Positions 1-10,489 of a stretch of 64,000 nt of DNA are shown one piece after another. Position numbers and translations under genes: made by a program. The stretch spans positions 199,241,641-199,305,640 of the forward strand of contig CM061139.1 of assembly GCA_030789695.1 (NCBI GenBank). Direction: 5' to 3'. The DNA is from Scilla litardierei. Its lineage: Eukaryota > Streptophyta > Magnoliopsida > Asparagales > Asparagaceae. The notes under the pieces are model-generated. The model worked only from the letters and a program-made list of their open reading frames with translations, was not told the DNA's origin and did no database searches. Position 1 is the stretch's first letter, and every line of letters begins with the position of its first letter.

Positions 1-1698
1 AACTCCTGACAAGCCTGTGGTATTCCAAAACCCCCCTCCACGCAAGCATTCTGCCTCCGCCTTCAACAAGCGCAAAAGAACAGCTCACCGGATTCCAAAC
101 GTGGAATCTCGACTGTCGTACGTGAACAGTGCAAAAAACCCTATTCCCTGGCCTATTCTCGCGAAAAGAACAGGCCCTAAGAAAGAACATGTGTAGGGAA
201 GAAGAAATCACGTGGCTGCAAAAAGATAAGGTAGTTGCTACGTGCCGCAAGAAATTGAGGTGCGTATACTTATTTTTCCAAAAACAGCACAAAAAAATCC
301 CATCGCAATCATATCAATGTCCTAGATCCGAAAGCCAAGACTTTTTATGGGAAAAAAGAAGGACATGCACCGCATGTTGCAGTGCATATAGTCCATCTCA
401 AAGATTAAGCGCATAGGCTATACTTCGAGACTATAAACACATTGATATACCTTTTAGAGCAGGCGTATGGCTTAGTCGATTGGAATTGCCTTTTAGAGCA
501 TATATTGGTTGTACTGGATATGAGGTTTTCACATTGGATATCATATATCGGATGACATGTCAAAGATACAATAGCATATTGAGTGTGCACATGGTACATT
601 ACATATATGTATAGGAGAAAAGGGGGGAAAGGAGAAATAAAAACGTAGAAGAAGAAAGAAAGGGAGGCGATAAGTGGCAGCTACAACATGAGCAACAACA
701 GAAGAATTGGAGATAAAAGAGAAAAATAGAATGAAGAAAGGATGGCAAAACCTAGCAGATTTAATATTTCTAATCAAAAACTTGTTCAGTAAAATTTTTT
801 ATGAAATAATCATATTGGCCTCCATTTTTGCTGCAAGATTCATCGTCAATAAATGTTAACAAGCTTTTTGATGAAATACCGGAAGGGTTTGGAAATCATG
901 TGGTTCCTTATGAAATTTTAAAAGCTTACCGTAGTTCTTTTTGTAATTTTAGAAATATCTTGTGACCTTTTTAAATATTCGACGCGCAGTGCTTTGACTC
1001 TTAGCTTACACGTGGCCTCTGCACCAGCCAGGGGAATGATGGGGTCCGCTTCCTGATCGACATGCAGTGCGACGCACGTGTGCGCCCGGGCAATCAGGAG
1101 ACATGAGGGATATTCCCCACGTGCCATGCGGGACCCTCCTGGGGAAGTCTTCAAGGTCAGAAGGTCAAAGTACAGCACTGCAAACTGGCGCACGTGTCCA
1201 CCATTCCGAGTCAAAACGTCAAACCGAGACATGCCACCGCCCGTACACGTGAACCGGCCGGCCCAAGGGCCGAATGCCCGTCGGATTTCCTGCCGCCTAA
1301 ACCGGAGCTGGGAATTAATAATTCATTATTTTAAGCAATAAAAATGTTGGATTTTTTTTCTTTTTAAATAACTTTATTTTTTTAAAAATTAATTGATGAG
1401 CTGGATGACGTATAAAGGCTACATTTTACATAGAACCTAGAGCTCAAGCGGATACTGGGTAAGATTTGTCTAATAGACAATGTACCATTATAATATTACC
1501 TTGTTTTTTAATTTTAAATTCATCCCATCATAGAAAAATAAAAAAACAAATTTAAATATATTTAAAAAGCATGTGAATCTCAGAATGCCATGCAATCAGG
1601 GGACAAGTTCAATCTGGGTGATTTGCACAAAAAACCTTAATCAATTTGATTCTGGGTATAAACCTTTGGTTAAATTACAGAAAACCGTTTAAACTATA
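1..1698. other. Non-coding intergenic DNA
   Basis: I see no gene here. Reading frames are short and show no recognisable domain. Bases 150-182 carry a motif (AAAAGAACAGGCCCTAAG preceded by a TATTCTC-type block) that recurs at about 56960-57000 and, inverted, at about 53905-53935. It looks like the terminus of a dispersed MITE whose other end lies outside the window. Bases 1340-1690 are strongly A/T rich and featureless. Confidence 0.5.
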
Positions 1699-2212
1699 TC
1701 TATATTACAAAGGAGGGAGGTTTTTGAATCTTTGTTTTTTGTGACAATGTCACATCGCTATATGGGACAACCTTCTTAAACCCAAAACCTAAATACCACA
1801 AAACTCTGCCCAACCCCCAAAAACACACCCAAAACCACACCCCAAGCAAAAAAACCAAAAACCCCAACACACTACACACACTCAAACCCATCATTCTCAT
1901 TTTCACTCGTTTTTGCACTAATCGAAACATCCGTCTAAAAAAATTGAAACAAAAAAAAAAAACACAGTGAATGTGCAATCAAAGAGGCGGGCTGAGCTTT
2001 TTGGGCGTCCGTTTCAATTAACCCCTCAAGCACAGATCCGAAGGCGCCAGCGCCGAATTTATTGTTCCTCGCCGAAGGCGGCCGTGCCTCTAAATTTTTT
2101 ACGCTAATTTGTTGTTCTTTAAAATTTTTGATGTAGAAAAATTTTTTTAGGGACAGATTTAGCGGGAAAAATTTTTGAATGCACCGTGCCCGCGTGCACG
2201 GGTTATGACTAG
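1699..2212 (+). mobile_element. Non-autonomous Helitron, copy 1
   Basis: The segment starts with TC directly after an A (1698) and ends with CTAG directly before a T (2213), the A^T target and CTRR end of a Helitron. A hairpin stem CCGTGC/GCACGG lies at about 2184-2201, just before the end. The 5' end (TCTATATTACAAAG, then TTTTTGAATC) matches the 5' ends of copies at 30332-31497 and 50662-51450 on the other strand. The body holds AACAACAAATT/GCGCC-type units that are also abundant in the third copy. There is no Rep/helicase coding, so it depends on an autonomous partner. Termini were read by eye. Confidence 0.72.
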
Positions 2213-3781
2213 TATTCATATATTAGAAAACACTCCTTAACTATCGATATTAGCAACTCTGCTGTATTGTACTTTGGTTAACGAAAAATCTAATCATATT
2301 AAAAAATCATGGATTAAACGTGATCCTGAGTCATGTGAAATGTCATGTATGCCATGTGATGTCTCATTCCATCGTACATACAAGATTTTTTTGAGAAATT
2401 TCTCTGTACTGAACTAAAATGCTTTCTTAATTGATGGTTAAAAGATTAAAAACCGAATCAATAATTAACCAAAAAAAATTGAAAGAAAGAAAGGTTGTCG
2501 ATGTAGAACAAGGCAGCAAGGGGACACAGGGAAAGCTCCAAATGGCAGGCAGTAGCACGAGGACAGACATCCCGCACGTGTAATGCTGTGCTAAGTTGAT
2601 CATATTGATAATCTCCATTAGCTGAATTAATCCGTTCACACTAATTGTTAGTTAGAGGCGTTGGGCAGTGAGCCTTGCAGTCCGTTGACAAGTATATGCA
2701 AGTTTTGTGTCAAGGCAATAATTAGTGCAATAAACTTCGCAATCTCGTGAGCTGTCATGCTTTAATCAATTCCAGCCCTCGAATTAAACGCTATTAAAGA
2801 CCCAGACAAGTCAGAGTTAGGTCCAATTACGACCTCAAATTAGGTCTAAACCTGCACCAAACCTAACAGCAACATATATATATTACTTGGGTGATCAAAT
2901 ATTCATGTCCAACTCGTTCTAGAAACTTACCCCTCAGCTTGCCAAAGTTAATTTCATGCGTCTTCAACCTACCTACATGGGCCTTCACAAAACAGGCCCA
3001 TTTCTTTCGATTGTCAACCTCTTTCCTTGTTTTTTTGTTCTTTTATCCCACATTGTTAGTAACATCAAAGTTGCATTGTTGGGCATCTCTCTCGTATATA
3101 CTGTTTGCTTGCATGCAAGGTGTTCCAATATGACTTGCATTTGTCTTGCCATGTAGCAAGTGTCAATGCCTCAAAGATTTCGCACACAAGAAAGTCAGGA
3201 CAAGGATGCGTTTTATGTTGCATAATTAGTCGGGTCAACTTCACCCAAAATCGGGCCACTTGTGCACGAATTAGTGTCCATAAATTAGTCAAACTACGTG
3301 CACCCTTAAACACCAACTAAATCATATATTTAAAAAATACTGGATAATTGCTTTGCAGGTACGTGAATACAACACAATGCTTTGTTAATCCAAGCACGGA
3401 ACAATGAAGTTGAGAGTAGAGTGCAGATTTAAAACAAGTACAGTGAGCCAGACATATAACCACCATGTTGATTATTTCCTTAATTAGGCCGATTTCTTAA
3501 AGTAGCAAGCTCGCTTGCCCCTTGGCTATCTTGGTGATTGATTATCCAAGTTAGGTTCTTGTCCCAAAAATTGCCAGCCTAAGTCCACGGGATTTTGACG
3601 GGCACCAATTCTTGCAGCATGAATCAAGAAGTCATCGGACAGTGCACTGAGACTTGACAAACAGAAGGCTTCCTTAAAACAGGAAATGTTTGCACATAAT
3701 TAGTGGACTAATTAACACCTAGACCTAAAAATAAAGGGAAACTAGCATAATTTTCATCGAGATCAAGCTTTTAGCGGTTGA
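2213..3781. other. Intergenic DNA and 3' flank of the GH3 gene
   Basis: No coding region or recognisable repeat is seen. Frames in this stretch are short and lack family features. The part next to 3782 lies downstream of the minus-strand GH3 stop codon and should contain its 3' untranslated region, but I could not fix a polyadenylation site. Confidence 0.4.
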
Positions 3782-5759
3782 TTAGATGCATCCGTTCTCC
3801 TTGACCCATTTCTTGTGCCCGCACACCCATTTTGGGCACTTTGGGCTGAAGAAGCTGGACACGACCATCTGATTCATGAGCTCGATCATGGCCTCCGACT
3901 TCAAGCACCTTGGCGCCTTGTACTGGTTGATTGACGCGCCCTGGCTCAGCGCATAGTCCATCAACTTGTCGAAAGCCCCGTCCTCGACGGTCCGAATCTC
4001 CAGCGGCCCGATCGACTTGTCCGACGCCCGGCACTGCCGGTACACGCTGTTGAGCGACTCCTCGACGGCGAGGCAGCAGTCCTCGAACACCGAGGGGGGC
4101 ACCGGGGTCCCCCCCTCGCGAAGCTCCCAGTAGATCACGTAGTGCCCCGGGCTGCTGCCCGTGTCCGCGTAGCTCGTGTACTCCACCAGCGACGCGCCGA
4201 AGGGCGCCAGGTGGTTGACCGCGTTCGACACCGCCGTGTGCAGCTCCACCTCGTCGGTCTTGTCCGAGTCGACGCTCAGCGCCACGTTCTTGCGCCGCAC
4301 GAAGGCGAACTGCGGCGCCCTGTTCTTGAACCCGTCCACTCTCAGCACATCGCCCACGCGATACCGGTACAGCCCTGCGATCCAATTTGCTTAATTTAGT
4401 CAACTAACTTCTCAATCAAATGCATGTACAGCTAGCATGTTTATAGCTCTACGACGAGCGAGCTCTATGCTTACCGGAGTAAGTCGTGACGACGAGCTCG
4501 TACTCGTGGCCGAGCTTGACGTCGGCGAGGGGGACCAAGTCGCCCGCGTCGAAATTGGGCCGGTTGGTGGGAAGGAACTCGAAGTAGGCCATGGTTGGGA
4601 TGAGGGTGTAGGTGACCTCGCTGGGCTTGCACATTGGGTTCAGATTGAGCCCAAAGTAGCACTCGGACGAGCCATACATGGTGCAGGCGAGGGGCAGCCC
4701 ATCGCTGTAGTAATCAAGTGTGGGGATGTACTGCGACATGGTCCCGGTGACAATCACTTCAATATACTTCGCATTGGGCCAGATCCTGGGGATGATCCCT
4801 CTCCACGACCCTTTCCTGCATTCGGCCTCGACGTGGTCGGCAAGTGCGGGGTTAGGCCGCTGCAGGACCCGCTCGACCGCCGCGCGGACCGACCGGTCGG
4901 TGAGGACAGCCGGGTCGACGGCCCCGGACCGGATGTCGCGGCAGAACAGAGGCCAGTGGGTTTCGAGGAAGCGGATGGCGCGGATGAAGCCGGAGGCGAA
5001 GACGGAGCCGACGCGGACGACGTCGGAGCGGAGGGAGAGGCCGCAGAGGAGCTGGGCGTACATGCTCTGGTAGGAGTCGGGGCAGAGGACGGCCTCGGTG
5101 GGGCTGGTGTAGACGGAGAAGGGGTCGAAGGGGCGGTCGACGAAATGCCGGCTCTTGTAGTAGCTGGTGAGGACGGGGCGGGCCGGGAGGCCGCCGGGGG
5201 TGACGGACTCGGACTTGACGAAGTGGAAGTACATTGCCTTGCCCCCGTCCAGCCCCGCCACGAATTGGCTCATGATTGGCATCTGCAGGCTGTAGAAGAA
5301 CGACCGCCGGTCCATCTCCTCCTCGATCGTCGGCATCAGCTTCCGTTCTCCCCCAGAAGTCCCCGAGCTGCGCGCGCATCGAGTTCGGATGTCAGCAACA
5401 GAGTCTATTGTATGCATCGATCGATCGTCATTCGGGCGTGTGAAATTGAGAATGGTTGTTTACCTGGTGAGAAACTCGGAGATGGGGCGGCCGGAGAGGA
5501 CGGGGGAGGCGTCGCCATTGGCGATGCGCTGGATGTCGGATTGGATGTCTTCGTAGGAGACGATGGGGATTTGACGGCGGAACGCGTCGGGGTCGGCGGC
5601 GGATAGGCCGTGGCGGTGCAGGTACTCGGCGCACGCGTTCTGCGTGAGGATTTGGGAGAGGACCTGGCGTTGGACGGCCTCCACGTTTGCCGTCACGTTC
5701 TCGATGAATTCGAGGGCCCTCCGGTGCGATTTCGGGACCGATATCGGCGCTTCCGGCAT
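3782..5759 (-). CDS. GH3: GH3 family acyl-acid amido synthetase, three exons
   Basis: Three exons read 5759-5464, 5367-4475 and 4374-3782; introns of 96 and 100 bp have GT-AG ends, and the joined frame is 593 codons with no stop, the usual length for the family (about 600 residues). The start (MPEAP) is the first in-frame Met. Seen in order: the nucleotide-binding motif [10 protein letters not shown] spanning the exon 1/2 junction, a TSYYKS block, [14 protein letters not shown] in the middle of exon 2, and YRYRVGD spanning exons 2/3. These are the three ATP/AMP-binding motifs of GH3 adenylating enzymes. Known for the family: cytosolic enzymes adenylate indole-3-acetic acid (group II) or jasmonate (group I) and transfer it to an amino acid. 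Inferred: the exon structure and SSGTSGG context suggest a group II, IAA-type enzyme. The paralogue number and substrate cannot be settled from sequence. Third codon positions are very GC-rich, which creates long antisense frames. Confidence 0.96.
4375..4474 (-). other. GH3 intron 2
   Basis: One hundred bases with donor TCCG|GTAAGC and acceptor ATCGCAG|GG on the minus strand. Splicing joins G to GG, giving the Gly of the [13 protein letters not shown] motif conserved in GH3 proteins. Confidence 0.93.
5368..5463 (-). other. GH3 intron 1
   Basis: Ninety-six bases with donor CAG|GTAAAC and acceptor GCGCAG|C on the minus strand. Splicing joins AG to C, restoring a Ser codon inside the SSGTSGG nucleotide-binding motif. 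This is a strong internal check on both boundaries. Confidence 0.93.
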
Positions 5760-5891
5760 GGCTCGCTCGAAATGATCAACAAGATGATGGTTATGATTTA
5801 TTCTAGAGAGAGATAGAGAGAGAAAGCGATGAGAGAGAGCGAGAGAGGTAGGGTATGTTGTTTGTGGGGAGCAATGAGGGAGGGTGGGGGG

Positions 5892-5901
5892 GTTTATATA
5901 G
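5892..5901 (-). promoter_or_regulatory. TATA box of the GH3 gene
   Basis: The minus strand reads CTATATAAAC, about 130 bases upstream of the GH3 start codon. Between it and the ATG lies a CT-rich (minus strand) leader at about 5805-5850, common in plant 5' untranslated regions. I saw no canonical TGTCTC auxin-response element within the nearest ~300 bases. A TGACA-CA-TGTCA inverted repeat of TGTC half sites lies near 6127-6138. Confidence 0.7.
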
Positions 5902-7713
5902 GGAGAAAGAGAGGCCTTGAGGGGTCTTTTGAAAATTTGACAGTTTGATGGTAGAAGAAATTTTGAATTAGTCTGAAGAGATTTTATAATAATAAATAAG
6001 TATGATTAATTATATAACTTAAGAAACGGGAAGGAACATTAAAGAGGATGCGTGTGAGGCTCATAAGGGGAAGAAATGATGTGGAAGCTGTGCTGGCCCG
6101 TTGTTGACGAGGAGCTCACATGGCATGACACATGTCACACCTTTGGAATGATCTCCCTCTCTCATCCTCTTCGTTATTATCAGACTTAGATCGGTTAGGG
6201 GTGGCAAACGGATCGGATGGGATACATTTTGCCACACATGGGCCAAGCTCATATAATGTTGCTCGATCTCGACCAGAAATTAATAGGGCATGTAAGGAAC
6301 GATTATTTCTTGTTAATAGTGTATGCACTTACGAGAGAGTACCAGGTTAGTTGATTTCGAGTCTGAAAAGAAATTGTTTATGTTACTACATTAGGCCGGT
6401 TTCTCTGACGGAGAAAATATTTTACTCAAATAAACAAGTCCAAAATGAGTACATCGCCACAGCCCAAAAGCCCACATGCCTACATGGGAGGCTAGCAGCT
6501 TGCCCAGTCAAAATGACAGTTCATCCACATGTTGAGCTTCCGAATGTTAAGGAGACGGTTTGTAACGGCGGAAGTAAATGGCAGGCAGTTGTGCTCATTT
6601 TCAAGGGCGACAACGCAAAGGATGGACAATGACGCATCATAGAGGTGAGGCCGTTATCAGCCAACGACACTCAGAGAAATCAGCGCCTAAAAGAAGTCTC
6701 AACGACGATAGGACAAAGGCCCCTCTCAAGAAATACTAAAAACTCATGTACTCTGACACCCAGTTATCTGATTCCATTTTACATTTCCTCCATAACTCAG
6801 CGAGACAGTAATCGGTCGACCCCCCTAATACATTGGACCTCGCTGCCCCGATCATTTCATAGTCATTCATTAACTTAAGCATCAGAGGAGATTTGAGTCG
6901 GGACCCAGATTCGACCCCCCTGACAATCTTTCATGTGTTGCAGACCTACCAAGACAGGTCGGAGCTAGGTCAGGCATCGACCATACAGCTCGAGCCCGGC
7001 TTGCACTGATTCGGGACCGTCATTCCTCGGGTCCGACTCATCGGCTGACGGAGCGCCACGTCACCAAAAACGTCCTTGTCGGCATCCTACTCATTGTTGG
7101 TGGATTTACATGTCAATAGATTATGAAGAAGCTTTTTATTTCATGGAAAATTTGAAAGGCACTAATTCCATTCACATGAGCCTACCATTTTTGGAATTGG
7201 CTAGCTGGGGTGCATTTGTTGCCAACTCTATTTGTATTTATATAGATGGACATTGGATGGTGAACAAAGAAGAAAGGGGGAAAAAAGCACAGAGAAAATA
7301 GGATATGAAATTGGAATGCAAACCATTACTTTAGGGGCTTGTCTTCAATGTCTTGCCTCACGAAGAATATACACATGACATAATTCAAGATGATGAACCA
7401 ACTTCTTGATTTCCAGCTAACATTTTGTCCTCATTCTTCTAATTAAAAGCGGGGAGGGATTCAAACTTGGAAATTTCCACATTTTCACCCTATCCTTTGA
7501 TTCATGCCCCCTCCCTATCGACATCCCCACAAAATGAACAGGATGAGAAAAGCATGTTTTAGCTTTTCGGACTGTAAACAGTACCCGTGTACCCGAAAAC
7601 CCAATTCACCATTTCGGTAATCTTTGAGTTTGGAATTAGAATTTGAACACCTAATTAATCGGATCGGATCCGATCTATCCAATCCCAAAAATCACATAAG
7701 CATGACTCTATTG
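5902..7713. other. Upstream region of GH3 and intergenic DNA
   Basis: The stretch between the GH3 promoter and the Pack-MULE has no supportable gene. Its first ~1 kb would contain the upstream regulatory region of the divergently placed GH3 gene. A decayed LTR-like segment lies at 6640-7095 and is listed separately. Confidence 0.4.
6640..7095 (+). repeat. Decayed LTR fragment (gypsy-like)
   Basis: The segment contains ACTTAAGCATCAGAGGAG, then GTCGGGACCC, a TTGCAG-type step and CGGCTGACGGAGCGCCACGTC. This order (AACTTAAGCATCGGAGGG followed by GC-rich blocks) is typical of the 3' part of plant gypsy LTRs just before the primer-binding site. I found no second LTR or coding region next to it, so it is probably a solo or truncated LTR. 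Boundaries are approximate. Confidence 0.4.
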
Positions 7714-7858
7714 GAGAAAATTGGCTAACTAGCATGGGTCAACCCTCTCTTTTAACTTCTACCACCCAATTTAAAATCTTTGCTAGAATAACACACACCC
7801 CCTGCGAAAAGACTAAAATACCCCCCATTAATTATTTTCAACATTCCCAAAAATTAAA
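7714..7858 (+). repeat. Left terminal inverted repeat of the Pack-MULE
   Basis: This 145-bp arm begins GAGAAAATTGGCTAACTAGC and ends CATTCCCAAAAATTAAA. Its reverse complement is found at 9078-9220 with few mismatches and a small length difference in the C-tract near 7821. Confidence 0.88.
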
Positions 7859-7861
7859 ACC

Positions 7862-8557
7862 TCAAAAAATTAAACCCCCCCTTGCGAAAACAATTCCAGC
7901 GGACGTTCTCCCTCTGCTGATCCCCCTCAGGTGCAAGTTGCCAATCACGGTGTCGGCGCAGTCTTGGAGGCCCATCTCGATGATCGTCCCCTCGACGAGC
8001 GCTCTCTTCTCCTCGGTCAGCATCTTGTCCGGCAGCCTCAGCCTGGCCGAGTACATGATTGTCTCCCTCACCGTCAGCGTGCCAATCAAGTTATCGTCGT
8101 GCGTCACGTACGACCGTTTATGAACAAACTCACGATCACGACTAGCTTGCTTCACAAAAAATGGATAGATGAAGTGGGACGTTGATCATGCCGCGGTGCC
8201 AAAATAGAGCTTGGCCTTGCGACCATTGAGGAGGATGATGCCGGAGAGGAAGGCGTTGGTAGCGAGGCGGCCGGCGAGGGCGTCGAGGAGAGTGGACTTG
8301 CCGGAGCCGAAGGGGCCCATGAGGGCGGTGAGGGAGCCGGGCTCGGCGTAGCCTGTGAGACCCTCGAGGACGGTCTGGGTGTCGCCGTTGGTGAGGGTGA
8401 CCATCACGGTGAGGTCCTTCCACGTCAGCCGGGCCGACACGTCGCCGATGAACGCCGTGTTGGCCTTCTCATTCCACAATGTCTCGCTCAGCGGGCTCAG
8501 CCCTGGGACCACCATCTCGTTGCTCGCAGGCTTGTTGGCCTCCATCTCCACGATCAC
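7862..8557 (-). pseudogene. Truncated ABCG11-like half-transporter, nucleotide-binding domain
   Basis: On the minus strand, 8557-8210 encodes the N-terminus of an ABCG (WBC) half-transporter: GLSPLSETLW, RLTWKDLTVMV, a VLEGLTGYAEPGSLTALMG block and Walker A GPFGSGKST (usual form GPSGSGKST). After about 90 bases of intron remnant without clean GT/AG ends, 8113-7895 continues with [46 protein letters not shown] and GNLHLRGIS. The signature ISGGEKRR is destroyed by frameshifts, and the Walker B, switch and all membrane segments are missing. The family (ABCG11-type) exports cutin and wax lipids at the epidermal plasma membrane. The fragment sits inside Mutator-type inverted repeats, and retention of intron sequence argues for DNA-level capture. 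It cannot make a transporter. Confidence 0.88.
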
Positions 8558-9077
8558 CTGCCCAGCGGCAGTGTTTCTAACACAGTGTTTCTAACGTTCG
8601 ACTCTCATTCCTTCATTGTTTTTTTTCAAAAAAAAATCGGCACAAAAGAGAGGAGTGGAGTTGGTGTTGGCGATGGCATCCGTTTCTTCTTTCTCCTTCC
8701 TTTTTTGTTCAGAACAATTGGCGGATGTTCAACTACATCTTGGACACTTTGTGGTACAACTCGATACCAATCACTTCGATGCGGAACTGGATTCATTGGT
8801 TGGGCGCATGACAGCCTTAAACATTCAATTGTGTAAAACCTGCATAAGATAAGAAACATGTTGTAACACGCCAGTAAACACTAATATATACCAGTATGCA
8901 CTACTCTACGCCAGTAAACACCATTATACGCTGTTAAACACTGATATTCGGAAAGTATACAAACGTATACCAAAGTATAACGAATTTTACATTGAACAAA
9001 GGGTATAAGCAGATATATTACGCGTCCTAGGAGCCCTGATTGCATGTTAGCCAATACTAAACGCACGCAGGTGTGGG

Positions 9078-9220
9078 TTTAATTTTTGGGAATGTTGAAA
9101 ATAACTAATGAGGGTATTTTAGTCTTTTCGCAGGAGGATGTGGCATTCTAGTAAAGATTTTAAATTGGGTGGTAGAAGTTAAAAGAGAGGGTTGACACAT
9201 GCTAGTTAGCCAATTTTCTC
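9078..9220 (-). repeat. Right terminal inverted repeat of the Pack-MULE
   Basis: This 143-bp arm is the reverse complement of 7714-7858 and ends CCAATTTTCTC at 9220. The matching pair defines the element's boundaries. Confidence 0.88.
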
Positions 9221-10480
9221 TATGAAATGGATGCATTATGATAGATTTCCATGTACTTAAGTTGAAAAGGGCATCATCCGAAATCCGATAAGAATCCGCA
9301 TTTCTTACGAGGATCCTGTTCTAATCTGACATGAATCCGAACCGTGTATAGTCTAATCATGATGATTAATTAGTTAGTTAATGACAGTCTGTGGGGCGTG
9401 GACCATTAAACCGCTGGCGTTAATCAAAAACGCGGAAGCAAAGAAGGGAGTCGGACGGGAGTTCAACCGCCACGTCCCGGTAAACGCGCCGGTAACGCAC
9501 GCCGGGTACATGCGTGCATGTACCGCGGGTGTTCGTGAAAGAACCGGCAACCCTCACGCTTACCCAAAACACGAAATTACATCTGACGGATGGTACAATC
9601 AACCTAGCTACCGGCTATCTCCGGTTATGAAGAATCAAGAACAACGACGCTGTTCTTGATTCGTTATGTCGATTGTGTAGCCGAGAGGTGACAAAATTCG
9701 GAGCAATGAGATTCGATCGTGTCTGGACCGTTGAACAGGGATTGTACTTGCATGGTGTGCAACATGCCATGTACAATCTACAACATACGTGAGCTCAGCC
9801 GCCGCGTGATAAGCCCGTGCAAGTGTGCATCCTGTAACGAGAGTACGTGTGACGTGTCATCAGTGCTTGGTGTGCCAAAAAAAAAGATGAAAAAAGAGAG
9901 GGACATAGAAACAACAATACTAACAAAGGGCCTTTGAGAAACTTTGTATTGTCTTGCTAATATGGGCAGTTCATGAACACGTTGACGTGGATGCATTCTC
10001 GTTGCCGAGTTAAGGGAGGACACGATCATGGCGTGCGATTTGATATTGTCAAGCTTTCCCCAATTGATCATGCAATACTTGAGCAATGAAGATGAGGATG
10101 ACTAGGCGTTTTTTGGCGTTATTATATAAATAGTAATGATAAATAATGATCGTTTTGCTACGTTTTTTGTTGTTGTTGATGAAATTGTCGCAGCAAAACG
10201 ATCATTTGAAACAAACACATCCCGAGGATAAAATATAAAATTGCTTGAAGAGATTAACCATGGCCAATAACACATGGTCCCATTTTATTACTTTATCATA
10301 TGAAGAGGGGAGACCAATAGTCTCTAGTATACCAAAGGTTCACCCCATTACCATGTAGTGGGGTGTTATGGTGGATAATGAGGGAGGGGAGACCATAAGT
10401 CTCCCTCACTCATAACACTCCCTCTTATCCATCCATTACCTTGGACTTAGCATATGAAGACTTCAGAATTCATGATGCTA
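9221..10480. other. Intergenic DNA with an inverted repeat
   Basis: No gene is supported. The notable item is a perfect 15-bp inverted repeat at 10145-10206 (listed separately). Around 10310-10430 there is a run of GGGAGAC/GTCTCCC-type blocks that can pair with each other, probably a decayed MITE, but I could not fix its ends. Confidence 0.35.
10145..10206. repeat. Perfect 15-bp inverted repeat
   Basis: AATGATCGTTTTGCT (10145-10159) is repeated as its exact reverse complement at 10192-10206, with 32 bases between. It could form a stem-loop. I see no terminator context or flanking gene, and its role is unknown. Confidence 0.6.
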
Positions 10481-10489
10481 ATCGGGTGG

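Larger units (their letters stand above)
7714..9220. mobile_element. Pack-MULE: Mutator-like element carrying an ABCG gene fragment
   Basis: The two ends are long inverted repeats (7714-7858 and 9078-9220) that differ at only about ten places by eye. The terminal bases GAGAAAATTGGC resemble the Mutator end GAGATAATTGCC. Between them lies a host ABC-transporter fragment (7880-8557), an unassigned stretch (8600-8860), and short degenerate repeats of a CGCCAGTAAACAC type (8870-8940). There is no transposase. A clear 9-bp target duplication was not found (ACTCTATTG on the left, TATGAAATG on the right), so the target site may have decayed or the ends recombined. The family fits Pack-MULEs, which carry host gene pieces at DNA level. 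Confidence 0.82.

Noticed and set aside
3771..4403. 210-codon minus-strand frame overlapping GH3 exon 3
   Set aside because: A shifted reading of the same exon with Arg/Gly-rich composition. The GH3 frame carries the conserved motifs and correct splice phases.
4437..5606. 389-codon plus-strand frame opposite GH3
   Set aside because: It is the antisense of GH3 exon 2 and its flanks. It shows only low-complexity Gly/Asp/Glu/Val composition caused by the GC-rich third positions of GH3 and has no domain of its own.
7714..9220. Functional ABC transporter gene
   Set aside because: The signature motif, Walker B and the whole membrane domain are missing, frameshifts are present and the fragment sits between transposon inverted repeats.
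10310..10440. Possible MITE with GGGGAGACC/GTCTCCCT stems
   Set aside because: Inner stems can be drawn in more than one way and I could not identify matching termini or a target duplication.
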